Of a DNA stretch of 64,000 nucleotides, positions 49,254 through 59,546 are shown piece by piece (position 1 is the first letter of the stretch; each line of letters begins with the position of its first letter). The position numbers and the translations under genes are program-made. The notes beneath the pieces are model-generated. The model had not been told where the DNA came from and made no database searches. It was given only the letters and a program-made list of their open reading frames with translations. Origin of the DNA: JAKALX01 sp964508715 (GTDB taxonomy: Bacteria; Chloroflexota; Dehalococcoidia; Tepidiformales; Tepidiformaceae); the NCBI GenBank assembly GCA_964508715.1, contig CAZDUX010000009.1, positions 1-64,000 of the forward strand, in the 5' to 3' direction.

Positions 49254-50099
49254 CTACTTCGGGCGCGACCCGTAATCACCGAACGGGTTGTCACGTTCGC
49301 GCACGGCCTGCCGGAAGCCAACCTCCTGTGACCGGGTCACGAAATCCAGCCCCTCCTGCGTGTGCCGCGCGACCCCGTCGAAGAGCAACCCGAGCTGCCG
49401 CGAGGACGATAGCCCCATGTTCTCCGCAGTCTGGTTGCACAGCAGCTTCAGCATGATGAGCTGGTTGATCGGCACCATCGCCATCCGCTTCGCGAACGCC
49501 AGGCTGTATGCCGCGAGCTGGTCCGCCGGCACCGTTTCGAGGATGAGGCCGATCTCCGCCGCCTTCTTCGCGGGGATCTCGTCGCCGGTGAGCAAGTAGC
49601 GCTTGGCTTTCTCCAGCCCCATCCGGTAGACCCACATCGCCGTCGTCGGAACGCCCCACACGCGGCTGGTCGGGTAGCCGAAGATCGCATCGTCGGCGGC
49701 GATGATCATGTCCGCGCAGAGCACGATGTCGGTGCCGCCGCAGATGCACCATCCCTGGGCCGCTGCAATCGTCGGCTTCTTCGCGTACCAGAGCTTCATG
49801 TAGCTGTCGGCAAAGCGGCCTATCATCTGCATGTCCGCCACGGAATCCCATACGGGCCTTGGCGGGGCGGCGTCTGCCGGGGGCCGCGCGGTAGCCCAAT
49901 CCAGGCCATAACCGGCGCAAAAGGCAGGCCCATCCGCGTTCAGCAGGATGACATGAACCGCAGGGTCGCGGTCGGCCAGTTCAATCGCTTCGGCAAGCTC
50001 ATCCCGGAGTGCGGGGGTGATTGTGTTGTATTCAGCGGCCCGGGAAAGCGTGATGATCCCGACGCCATCGGTCGTTTCGGTGCGTAGTGTGCTGGGCAT
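49254..50099 (-). CDS. Crotonase-family enoyl-CoA hydratase/isomerase
   Basis: This 281-residue enzyme has the crotonase oxyanion segments AFCAGYGLDWATA and AQGWCICGGTDIVLCADMIIAADDAIFGYP. The second carries Gly-Gly-Thr before the conserved Asp. The insertion after AGYGLDWATARPP, with two tryptophans, and the VPINQLIMLKLLCNQTAENMG helix resemble crotonases that act on longer or ring substrates. It is not a close copy of the crotonase at 17210. The product of the reaction is unknown. Start ATG 50099. Confidence 0.85.
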   Translation of the reverse strand: MPSTLRTETTDGVGIITLSRAAEYNTITPALRDELAEAIELADRDPAVHVILLNADGPAFCAGYGLDWATARPPADAAPPRPVWDSVADMQMIGRFADSYMKLWYAKKPTIAAAQGWCICGGTDIVLCADMIIAADDAIFGYPTSRVWGVPTTAMWVYRMGLEKAKRYLLTGDEIPAKKAAEIGLILETVPADQLAAYSLAFAKRMAMVPINQLIMLKLLCNQTAENMGLSSSRQLGLLFDGVARHTQEGLDFVTRSQEVGFRQAVRERDNPFGDYGSRPK

Positions 50100-50149
50100 G
50101 CGCCGATTCTACCGCCCCGGCGCTTCGAGATTCATCGGCGGCAGCACAC

Positions 50150-50227
50150 TCACCCCGCGATGCGCATCAGCAGGACCGCAGTGTAAAGGGTGGCGAAGAG
50201 CGCAGCGGTGTTGATGACGTGCGACAT
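50150..50227 (-). CDS. Possible 25-residue membrane peptide
   Basis: A short frame encodes a basic/polar start and one hydrophobic stretch (AALFATLYTAVLLMRI). GGAGG stands 12 bases upstream of the ATG. It lies in a 296-base gap between divergent crotonase and cupredoxin genes. One-helix small proteins of this size exist (for example subunits of oxidases), but conservation is needed to decide. The rest of the gap is octamer repeat and unremarkable sequence. Confidence 0.3.
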   Translation of the reverse strand: MSHVINTAALFATLYTAVLLMRIAG

Positions 50228-50283
50228 GGTGTTCTCGAACCTCCACCACCTTGACCATCGGCAACCGCACTTCTTACAACAGC

Positions 50284-50318
50284 ACCCTCTCGCCCTCTCG
50301 CCCTCTCGCCCACTCGCC
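50284..50318. repeat. Octamer repeat locus
   Basis: ACCCTCT, CGCCCTCT, CGCCCTCT and CGCCCACT, then CGCC, upstream of the cupredoxin-like gene. Confidence 0.9.
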
Positions 50319-50395
50319 GAGCCGCTACTGGCGCCAGCCACGAAACGGCGATACGGTGACACCTGCCCGTGGCGGGGCGCGCAGTGGGGTTGTGA

Positions 50396-50953
50396 ATGAC
50401 GGCACGCTGGTATCGGCCGCTCATGGCAGCGGCGGCATTGAGCATGGCGCTCGCAGGCGCCTTCTCCGTTCTCTTCGTTGGCGGCTCGAACGCAACCGCG
50501 GCAGGCGGCCAGATGGAGCCCTACACCATCGAGATCAGCGATGTTGGCGTGAACCCGCCAACTTGCAGCATCAACCGTGACGATGTCGTCGTCTGGAAGA
50601 ACATCGGCACCAGGGTGCACCGGCTCATCAAGCCGGATGCCGGCGTCAACTCTCCGCCCCTTTATGACTCCGGCGATATTCAGCCAGGCGAGACCTCTAG
50701 CCCCGCTCTATTTCCGGCAGGTGGCAAGTTCCAGTATTACGACCAGTACGACCCGAGCATCACGGGAGTCATCATCACACCCGGAACCTCAAACACCGGC
50801 ACCGTCGCCTGTAAGCCGCTCCCACCGACCCCAACCCCGACCCCTACCCGCTCCCCCACACCCGTCCCGACAGCCACCCCCGCACCCATCGTACCAGCAG
50901 GTTGCAAGTGGGTAGGGTGCGCCGTCGGCATCGCCCTCGCCTCCGACAAGTAA
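50396..50953 (+). CDS. Secreted cupredoxin-like protein lacking the type-1 copper ligands
   Basis: This 185-residue exported protein has a signal peptide (PLMAAAALSMALAGAFSVLFV) then a cupredoxin-like beta domain with VVVWKNIGTRVHRL and DIQPGETSSPALFPAGGKFQYYDQYDP. In true cupredoxins the last part reads Y-x-C-x2-H-x2-M; here it is YYDQYDPSI, so the Cys, His and Met ligands are replaced and only the first His remains. Two other cysteines (PPTCSI and TVACKP) probably form a disulfide. A long threonine/proline tail (TPTPTPTRSPTP) leads to GCKWVGC. It may have lost copper and serve another purpose. Confidence 0.75.
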   Translation: MTARWYRPLMAAAALSMALAGAFSVLFVGGSNATAAGGQMEPYTIEISDVGVNPPTCSINRDDVVVWKNIGTRVHRLIKPDAGVNSPPLYDSGDIQPGETSSPALFPAGGKFQYYDQYDPSITGVIITPGTSNTGTVACKPLPPTPTPTPTRSPTPVPTATPAPIVPAGCKWVGCAVGIALASDK

Positions 50954-50957
50954 CCAA

Positions 50958-51005
50958 TCTCGCCCACTCGCCCTTTCGCCCCTTCGCCCATTCGCCCTCT
51001 CGCCG
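50958..51005. repeat. Octamer repeat locus
   Basis: CGCCCACT, CGCCCTTT, CGCCCCTT, CGCCCATT and CGCCCTCT in tandem, filling the 52-base gap between convergent cupredoxin-like and hydrolase genes. Confidence 0.92.
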
Positions 51006-51764
51006 CTACGCGAGGAACGCCTCGATCAGTTCGTTGAACCGCACCGGCCGCTCGAAGTACACGGAGTGGCCGGCTTCCGGCACCCGTGCCACCGTCGCGT
51101 TCGGGTAGAACGTCGACGCGGCCGCCAGCAGCGCGGGCGGGATGGAGAGGTCTTCCTCGCCGATAATGCACAACACCGGGAAATCGAGGGCGCGCACCTG
51201 CTCCACCGTCGGAGCCCCGATCGCCTGCAGGTGCGCGAAGAGCTCCGCCGGTTCGAGCGGCGGCGTCAGCCCCATGATCTGCCGGTAGAGAAACGCAAGC
51301 GCCGGCTGCTCTGCATCCATCCGCGGGCCGATTGCCGGGTGCGCCTCCGGCGGGATTGGCTGCCGCTCGAGTTGTAGTCCCGGCACCTGCATCCCGCCAT
51401 GTGTGTCGGCCATTACGAGCCTCCGGATCCGCCCCGGGTATTTCAGCGCGAAGGCGAGCGACGTCCACCCTCCCATCGACTGTGCAACCAGGTCGAATTC
51501 GCCAACGCCAAGGTGAGCCAACAGCCCCGCGAGATCATCCGCATAGGCAGCGCCACCGAGCCCGTTCGTATCCGCCGACTGCCCGTAACGCCGCTGGTCG
51601 AACGTGATACACGTACGCGACCGTGAGAAATGCGGCACCTGCTGCCACCAGGAGATGTGGTTCCCACCGGCCCCATGGGCAAAGACCACCACCGGCGCCG
51701 TCCTGATCGCCGGCCCATGAACTTCGTAGTACAGCTCGATTCCGTTGACTGGTGCGAACGGCAT
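51006..51764 (-). CDS. Alpha/beta-fold hydrolase
   Basis: This 252-residue enzyme has an oxyanion turn in FAHGAGGNHISW, a nucleophile elbow AQSMGG (Ser near residue 96), a catalytic Asp likely in CIIGEEDLSIP and a His in AGHSVYF near residue 234. The family includes esterases, C-C hydrolases, haloperoxidases and dienelactone-type enzymes. The substrate cannot be read. The start ATG is near the family norm. The stop abuts the octamer repeat at 50958-51005. Confidence 0.86.
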   Translation of the reverse strand: MPFAPVNGIELYYEVHGPAIRTAPVVVFAHGAGGNHISWWQQVPHFSRSRTCITFDQRRYGQSADTNGLGGAAYADDLAGLLAHLGVGEFDLVAQSMGGWTSLAFALKYPGRIRRLVMADTHGGMQVPGLQLERQPIPPEAHPAIGPRMDAEQPALAFLYRQIMGLTPPLEPAELFAHLQAIGAPTVEQVRALDFPVLCIIGEEDLSIPPALLAAASTFYPNATVARVPEAGHSVYFERPVRFNELIEAFLA

Positions 51765-51872
51765 GGCCCGGAGGCTACCGGCTGGCTCGCCGCCCGGTCA
51801 ACCACATCACCGCCAGGACGAAACCGGGGCAGCCAATTGGCTGCCCCGGAAAGAACGCCACGGTAACGAAAC

Positions 51873-53645
51873 CTACGCGTTGCGCCAGTAGTAGATATAG
51901 GTCTCGGTCGAACCAGCATAGCTGCCGCTGTTCGTCTGGATCTCTCCAACGTTCTCGATGTTACCGAGTGCTGAAGCAAACGTCGTCGCAGCGCCCCACT
52001 GCCCCGGGACGTAGTACATCTTGGTCGCATGGTAGCGCTGGATCTCGTTGATGATCTCCCTGCGCTTTGCCGGGTCCAGTTCGCTCTGCTGCTTCTTGGC
52101 CAGGTCCATGAGTGTCGGGTCCTTCACGCGCGCATGGTTCAGCGGATTGTCCGTGAACATGCGGTTGACATACCCGCCCCCCTCGGGGAACTGCGTCTCA
52201 CCACCGAAAGTGATCCCCGTAAAGTCACCCTTGAACGTCTGCGTGATGTACTTCGATGCGTAGTCCTGCACTTCAACATCGAGCTTGATCCCGATCGCGC
52301 TGAAGAACTGGATGCTCGCTTCCGCCATCGTGTTGAACGCGGCCCCATAGACAGTCGCCGGGTACTGGTACTTCGCCGAGAAACCGTTCGGGAATCCGGC
52401 CGCCGCAAGAAGCTTCTTCGCTTCCGCCACGTCGTACTTGAAGTACTTCGCGCCTTCACCCGCGTTGGGCCCCTGCGGATCGAGCCAGAAGCGGTCGAGC
52501 CCGGCCGGGATGCAGTTGCTCCACGGCCCCTGCATATCGAGGCCCGCCGCCTTGAGCTTCTTCACGTTGTAGGCGAGGTCGGTGATCCCATCGCGGTCCT
52601 GTGCCATCGAGACGGCCAGGCGGACGCGCGGGTCCTTCGCCCACGGCGAATCCGGGTTGGAATCGAAGATGATCCAGTTCAGCAGGTTCGGCACCGACCC
52701 GATGAGCTTCACATCCGACATCTGCGATTTGAGCGGCACCAGGTCGTCGCCAACCGGGTCACACAGGTCGAGCTTCTTGGCCTGGAACTGCGCGAGACGG
52801 TTCGAGTAGTTCGGGATGATGGCCGCATCCACCTCGTCCATCAACGGGAAGCCCTTGTAATACCAGTCAGGGTTCTTCTTGTACTTCAGCCCCTGCGAGG
52901 GCACATACTCCCCGAAGACCCACGGGCCAGTGCCAATCTGCTGCTTCGCCGGGCTGTATCCGCCGTCCGCCTCCTTCGGCATCACCCAGAACTGCGTGTC
53001 CGCGAGGTTGTCGAGGAACGCCGCGTTCGGCGCCTTGAGCGTGAACTTGAACGTCTTCTGGTCGATGTACTCGACCTTGTCGACGAAGCTCCACTGCGCA
53101 GACGCAGACCATTTCGGGTCGGTAACCCGCCCCCACGAAAACTTCACGTCGTCGGTGTCAACCGCCCGGCCGTTCACCGGTGCCACGTTGTGGAACTTCG
53201 CGTCCCGCAGCTTCATCGTCCAGGTGAGGCCATCCGGGCTGGTCTCGGTGCTCTCCACCAGGTCCGGCACCGGCTTCAGGTCGCCACGCTTCACCCCCGG
53301 GCCAGCATTGAACTTGTAGAGCCGGCTGTAAACGAACGTGCTCAGGAACTTCGTCAGGTAGCTCGCATTACCGTACGGGTCGATCGTTGGCGGCTCTGCT
53401 GCGAGAGCGATACGGAGCGTGCCGCCACGCTTGGCGTTCGCAAATGGGTCCGATGGCGTGGCCGTAGCCTGTGCACCGGGCGTGGGGGTTGCCAGCGATA
53501 CCTGTGTCTTGCTGCCACCATCGTTGTCATCGTCGCCGCAGCCAACGAGAGCGAGGCCCGCAGCCCCGGCGCCCGCGATACCAAGACTCGAGAGGAAGTT
53601 TCGGCGGCTTCTATTCGCCTGCCAGTACCGGTCCCAATACTCCAT
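51873..53645 (-). CDS. Tat-exported ABC transporter substrate-binding protein (family 5)
   Basis: This 590-residue solute-binding protein is of the DppA/OppA type. It has a twin-arginine leader (NRSRRNFLSSLGIAG) that ends in a lipobox-like ALVGC, so it is probably exported folded and lipid-anchored. The mature part contains GGTLRIALAAEPPTIDPYGN and GLTWTMKLRDAKFHN, which are family-5 signatures, with DVKFSWGRVTD. Peptides, nickel or sugars may be bound. No permease or ATPase gene adjoins it. ATG 53645 follows a leader with AAGGAG about 12 bases away and a small hairpin. Confidence 0.88.
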   Translation of the reverse strand: MEYWDRYWQANRSRRNFLSSLGIAGAGAAGLALVGCGDDDNDGGSKTQVSLATPTPGAQATATPSDPFANAKRGGTLRIALAAEPPTIDPYGNASYLTKFLSTFVYSRLYKFNAGPGVKRGDLKPVPDLVESTETSPDGLTWTMKLRDAKFHNVAPVNGRAVDTDDVKFSWGRVTDPKWSASAQWSFVDKVEYIDQKTFKFTLKAPNAAFLDNLADTQFWVMPKEADGGYSPAKQQIGTGPWVFGEYVPSQGLKYKKNPDWYYKGFPLMDEVDAAIIPNYSNRLAQFQAKKLDLCDPVGDDLVPLKSQMSDVKLIGSVPNLLNWIIFDSNPDSPWAKDPRVRLAVSMAQDRDGITDLAYNVKKLKAAGLDMQGPWSNCIPAGLDRFWLDPQGPNAGEGAKYFKYDVAEAKKLLAAAGFPNGFSAKYQYPATVYGAAFNTMAEASIQFFSAIGIKLDVEVQDYASKYITQTFKGDFTGITFGGETQFPEGGGYVNRMFTDNPLNHARVKDPTLMDLAKKQQSELDPAKRREIINEIQRYHATKMYYVPGQWGAATTFASALGNIENVGEIQTNSGSYAGSTETYIYYWRNA

Positions 53646-53664
53646 GTGGTAGAGCGTCTCCTTT

Positions 53665-53681
53665 GATAGGCGCTGCCTATC
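53665..53681 (-). other. Leader hairpin of the solute-binding protein gene
   Basis: GATAGG/CCTATC with a 5-base loop, immediately upstream of the AAAGGAG ribosome binding site on the minus strand. It may influence translation. Confidence 0.4.
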
Positions 53682-53847
53682 TGATGGCCGGATCGTAGGG
53701 CCGACGGGCGAACCGGACAAATATGTCATGTATTTTTGGAAAGGTTTGGGTGGCTAAAATAGCCAGTGCAGCACCAATCATCCCCGGCCGGCGTCACCAG
53801 CCGCAGCACTCCGAACTACCCGCTGCACCTCGAAAATCCGCGGCGCC

Positions 53848-56538
<2,691 letters not shown>

Positions 56539-56588
56539 GGCGTTCCCAGTGTAGATCAAGCTGGCACACGGCGCGGTAAGCACATCTC

Positions 56589-56640
56589 ATTCGCCCCCTC
56601 GCCCACTCGCCCTCCCGCCCATTCGCCACTCGCCCTCTGC
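56589..56640. repeat. Octamer repeat locus
   Basis: ATTCGCCCCCT, CGCCCACT, CGCCCTCC, CGCCCATT, CGCCACT, CGCCCTCT in the 115-base gap between the divergent secA and folE genes. The units are more degenerate here. Confidence 0.8.
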
Positions 56641-56653
56641 TACCATCCAATAC

Positions 56654-57235
56654 GTGCCATCTGACCCAAACCCGAACATCGATTACGACCGAATCAAGGC
56701 CGCCGTCCGCGAGATCCTCCACGCCCTCGGCGAAGACCCGGAACGCGAGGGCCTGGCTGAAACACCCCGCCGCATCGCTGAGATGTATGGCGAAGTCTTC
56801 GGCGGCCTCTATTCCGACCCGGCCGAACACCTCAAGGTCGGGTTCGAAGTCTCGCACGACGAGATGGTCATCCTCCGCAACATCCCCTTCTACAGCATGT
56901 GCGAACACCACTTCCTCCCCTTCCACGGCGAAGCCCACGTCGGCTACGTCCCGGATGGCCGTGTCGTCGGCATCTCCAAGCTCGCCCGCGTCGTCGAAGG
57001 CTTCGCCCGGCGGCCCCAGATCCAGGAAGCGCTCACCGGACAGGTGGCCAACGCCATCATGGACGCCCTCAACCCCGATGGCGTCGCCGTCGTCATCGAG
57101 GCCGAACACCTCTGCATGACCATGCGCGGTATCAAGAAGCCAGGCAGCCGGATGGTAACCAGCGCCACGCGCGGCCTCTTTCGCCAGTCGTCCATCACCC
57201 GCGCCGAATTCCTGGCCCTCGTCCACAGACCCTGA
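56654..57235 (+). CDS. folE: GTP cyclohydrolase I
   Basis: This 193-residue enzyme opens GTP to 7,8-dihydroneopterin triphosphate, the first step of folate or queuosine-related pathways. The zinc site is in MCEHHFLPFHG (Cys 83, His 85, His 86), with the second Cys in AEHLCMTMRGI. GREGLAETPRRIAEMYGEVF and a C-terminal SSITRAEFLAL are standard. The start is GTG 56654; there is no strong ribosome binding site. The gene is divergent from secA and 21 bases upstream of the GNAT gene. Confidence 0.96.
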   Translation: MPSDPNPNIDYDRIKAAVREILHALGEDPEREGLAETPRRIAEMYGEVFGGLYSDPAEHLKVGFEVSHDEMVILRNIPFYSMCEHHFLPFHGEAHVGYVPDGRVVGISKLARVVEGFARRPQIQEALTGQVANAIMDALNPDGVAVVIEAEHLCMTMRGIKKPGSRMVTSATRGLFRQSSITRAEFLALVHRP

Positions 57236-57256
57236 GCAGGCAGATACAATCCACCC

Positions 57257-58255
57257 GTGCCGAACCCCACCCTCACACCACTCCTCGCCAGCCCCGAACC
57301 ATTCGAAGCGCTCGAACCCGAATGGGCCTCGCTCCATGCCTCAATCGATGGCGCCACCGTCTTCTCCCACCCGGCCTGGTTTGCCACCTGGCTCCGGCAT
57401 TTCGGAGACAACGTCCAGCCCGTGTTCCTCGCGCTACGCAACGGCGGCGAACTCACCGGAGTGATGGCCTTCGAAACCGCCGGCACAGGCATGCGCCAGC
57501 TCGGCGACCACAACGTGACCGACTATGCGGGTCCGCTCGTGAAGCCAGGCCTCGAGGCAGCAGCCGCCACCGCCATCGTCGGATGGCTAATTGAGCACCA
57601 GGCACCATCGGCCACCCTCTGGGGAATCGCCGCCGACTCCCCCATGCGGCAAGCACTGGCAACCGCCGCCACCGAAAACGGCTGGTCCTGCACCGAGACG
57701 CACGAAGCCGTCTGTCCGCGCGTGGCACTCCCGCCCGATTTCGAAACATACGTTGGCGGCCTCTCGAAACACGACCGGCACGAACTCCGGCGCAAGATGC
57801 GCAACCTCGGTGCCGCCGGCGAACTCGGCTTTGCGACACACACCGCCGAATCCGAAGTCACCGCCCGGCTCGACCGCTTCCTCGAGCTCATGCGCATCAG
57901 CCGCGAGGACAAGGAGACGTTCCTCACCCCCGCCATGGAGGCCTACTTCCGCGATGTCGCGGCCACGTTCGCGCGCCTTGGCATGCTCTGCCTCGCCGAA
58001 CTCACGCTCGACGGCCGCGATGCGGCAATGATCCTCTGCTTCGAGAACGCCTCGACCCTCTACCTCTACAACAGCGGCTACGACCCCGGGCTCGCCCGCC
58101 TCGCCGTCGGCCTCGTTTCGAAGGCGATGGCGCTCCAGGACGCAATCGTGCGCGGCAAACACGTCTTCGACTTCCTCCGCGGCGAAGAGGACTACAAGAA
58201 GCGCCTCGGCGGAGTCCCCCTCGAAGTCCTCACGCTCACCCTCACGGCCACGTAG
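57257..58255 (+). CDS. GNAT/FemAB-fold acetyltransferase (Acetyltransf_6, CelD/BioF2-like)
   Basis: This 332-residue protein is in the double GNAT-fold family that includes CelD and FemAB-like aminoacyl transferases. Characteristic pieces are HPAWFATWLRHFGDNVQPVFL, DYAGPLVKPG, and KHDRHELRRKMRNL, followed by FLELMRISREDKETF and a final half with RDAAMILCFENASTLYLYNSGYDP. Family members transfer acyl or aminoacyl groups to sugars or peptides in the envelope. GTG 57257 starts the frame. The last 17 codons are copied at 58884-58935 in the tandem duplication that begins here. Confidence 0.82.
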   Translation: MPNPTLTPLLASPEPFEALEPEWASLHASIDGATVFSHPAWFATWLRHFGDNVQPVFLALRNGGELTGVMAFETAGTGMRQLGDHNVTDYAGPLVKPGLEAAAATAIVGWLIEHQAPSATLWGIAADSPMRQALATAATENGWSCTETHEAVCPRVALPPDFETYVGGLSKHDRHELRRKMRNLGAAGELGFATHTAESEVTARLDRFLELMRISREDKETFLTPAMEAYFRDVAATFARLGMLCLAELTLDGRDAAMILCFENASTLYLYNSGYDPGLARLAVGLVSKAMALQDAIVRGKHVFDFLRGEEDYKKRLGGVPLEVLTLTLTAT

Positions 58256-58277
58256 ACAGCCTCGCTACAATGAAGCA

Positions 58278-58514
58278 ATGACCACCCGCGCAGAATCGAG
58301 CGTCATCAGCGTCGATCCCGGCATCATGTCCGGCGCACCGTGCTTTCGTGGCACCAGGGTGCTCGTAAGCACCCTCTTCGAATACCTCGCCGCCGGCGAC
58401 CCACTCGACGAGTTCCTCGAGGACTTCCCCACGGTTACGCGAGATAACGCCCTGCGCGCAATCGAGGAAGCTGGCGAAGCCGTCCTGGCGCGCCATGGCG
58501 CGCCTGCTGCTTGA
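58278..58514 (+). CDS. DUF433 antitoxin, copy 1
   Basis: This 78-residue protein of the DUF433/COG2442 family has a short helix-turn-helix DNA-binding core (APCFRGTRVLVSTLFEYLAAGDPLDEFLEDFP) typical of predicted antitoxins. It is thought to bind and silence the PIN-like partner and to repress its own promoter. It overlaps the next gene by 20 bases, as is usual for such pairs. The first 47 residues are identical in copy 2, and the last 31 differ in eight positions (for example EDFPTVTRDN against DGFPTVSREQ). Confidence 0.85.
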   Translation: MTTRAESSVISVDPGIMSGAPCFRGTRVLVSTLFEYLAAGDPLDEFLEDFPTVTRDNALRAIEEAGEAVLARHGAPAA

Positions 58515-58839
58515 CGAGTGCGTACCGAAACGGCTCGCGCGCCTCATAGTGGGACACGAAGCCCGAACCGTCTCGGACATGCAATGGACGAGCGCCCCCG
58601 ACCGCAGCCTCCTCAGGCGAGCTTCCGACGAAGGCTTCGAGGCAGTCATCACCGTCGATCGGAGCCTCGCGTTTCAACAGAGAGTCTCGGCGCTTCCACT
58701 CACGCTCATCGTCTTGCGGGCACGAACGAATCGCTATGCAGAGCTGTCGCCCCTCCTTCCAAAGCTGCTCACCGTGATCGAGCATCTCGCTCCCGGCACA
58801 GTCGTCACCGTCAGTGCCAACCATCCCGATGGCGGCTAG
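58495..58839 (+). CDS. PIN-like DUF5615 toxin, copy 1
   Basis: This 114-residue PIN-fold protein of the DUF5615/COG4634 kind is the predicted toxin of DUF433-linked pairs. It has the early acidic residue in LLLDEC, a further aspartate in VITVDRSL and the ending LAPGTVVTVSANHP. A likely RNase activity is inferred from the fold, not shown. It differs from copy 2 over most of its length (about half the residues), except for the first ten and the last twenty, which are identical or nearly so. Start ATG 58495 lies inside the antitoxin gene. Confidence 0.85.
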   Translation: MARLLLDECVPKRLARLIVGHEARTVSDMQWTSAPDRSLLRRASDEGFEAVITVDRSLAFQQRVSALPLTLIVLRARTNRYAELSPLLPKLLTVIEHLAPGTVVTVSANHPDGG

Positions 58840-58866
58840 CTTCACCACCGGTAGACTCACCTCCCG

Positions 58867-58935
58867 ATGCTCATTGCGATCGACCTCGGCGGAGTCCCCC
58901 TCGAAGTCCTCACGCTCACCCTCACGGCCACGTAG
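58867..58935 (+). pseudogene. Chimeric remnant: HAD gene start fused in frame to GNAT gene end
   Basis: At the duplication junction, the first seven codons of the HAD hydrolase (MLIAIDL) run in frame into the last residues of the GNAT protein (GGVPLEVLTLTLTAT) and its stop codon. This 22-codon frame is a by-product of the duplication. It shows precisely where the two ends joined and is unlikely to make a functional product. Confidence 0.85.
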
Positions 58936-58957
58936 ACAGCCTCGCTACAATGAAGCA

Positions 58958-59194
58958 ATGACCACCCGCGCAGAATCGAGCGTCATCAGCGTCGATCCCG
59001 GCATCATGTCCGGCGCACCGTGCTTTCGTGGCACCAGGGTGCTCGTAAGCACCCTCTTCGAATACCTCGCCGCCGGCGACCCACTCGACGAGTTCCTCGA
59101 CGGCTTCCCAACGGTCAGCCGGGAGCAGGCACTTCGCGCCATTGCCGAAGCAGGCGAAGCCGTCCTGGAGCGCCATGGCGCGCCTGCTGCTTGA
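58958..59194 (+). CDS. DUF433 antitoxin, copy 2
   Basis: This is the second 78-residue copy, with the same N-terminal 47 residues, the same upstream 70-plus bases (so probably the same promoter and operator), and a divergent tail (DGFPTVSREQALRAIAEAGEAVLE). Its C-terminal change is alongside a divergent toxin, consistent with partner-specific matching. An upstream in-frame extension exists to 58814 but is not part of the gene. Confidence 0.85.
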   Translation: MTTRAESSVISVDPGIMSGAPCFRGTRVLVSTLFEYLAAGDPLDEFLDGFPTVSREQALRAIAEAGEAVLERHGAPAA

Positions 59195-59519
59195 CGAATG
59201 TGTCGACCGCCGGCTGAGACGGTTCCTGGCTGGCCACCAGGTAGATACCGTCCAGGAAATGGGCTGGAGCGCTCGCTCCGACCGCGACGTGCTCGCGTTT
59301 GCTGCCGAGGCGGGATTCGACGCCATCATCACCGTCGATAGGAATCTCTCCTTCCAACAGCGCGTCGACCGCCTGTCGCTTTGTGTCGTGGTCCTCCATG
59401 CACGATCGAACCGCCTCGCCGACCTCACCGGGCTCGTCCCGAAGCTCACATCCGCGTGCGAAGCTCTCGCTCCCGGCACAGTCGTCACCGTCAGTGCCAA
59501 CCATCCCGATGGCGGCTAG
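59175..59519 (+). CDS. PIN-like DUF5615 toxin, copy 2
   Basis: This is a second 114-residue PIN-like protein: LLLDECVDRRLRRFLAGHQ, then ITVDRNLSFQQRVDRLSLCVVVLHARSN, ending as in copy 1. The metal-site aspartates and the FQQRV stretch are kept in both; residues between differ. It is followed after 27 bases by the HAD hydrolase gene. A start at 59142 would add 11 residues inside the antitoxin and is not preferred. Confidence 0.85.
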   Translation: MARLLLDECVDRRLRRFLAGHQVDTVQEMGWSARSDRDVLAFAAEAGFDAIITVDRNLSFQQRVDRLSLCVVVLHARSNRLADLTGLVPKLTSACEALAPGTVVTVSANHPDGG

Positions 59520-59546
59520 CTTCACCACCGGTAGACTCACCTCGCG

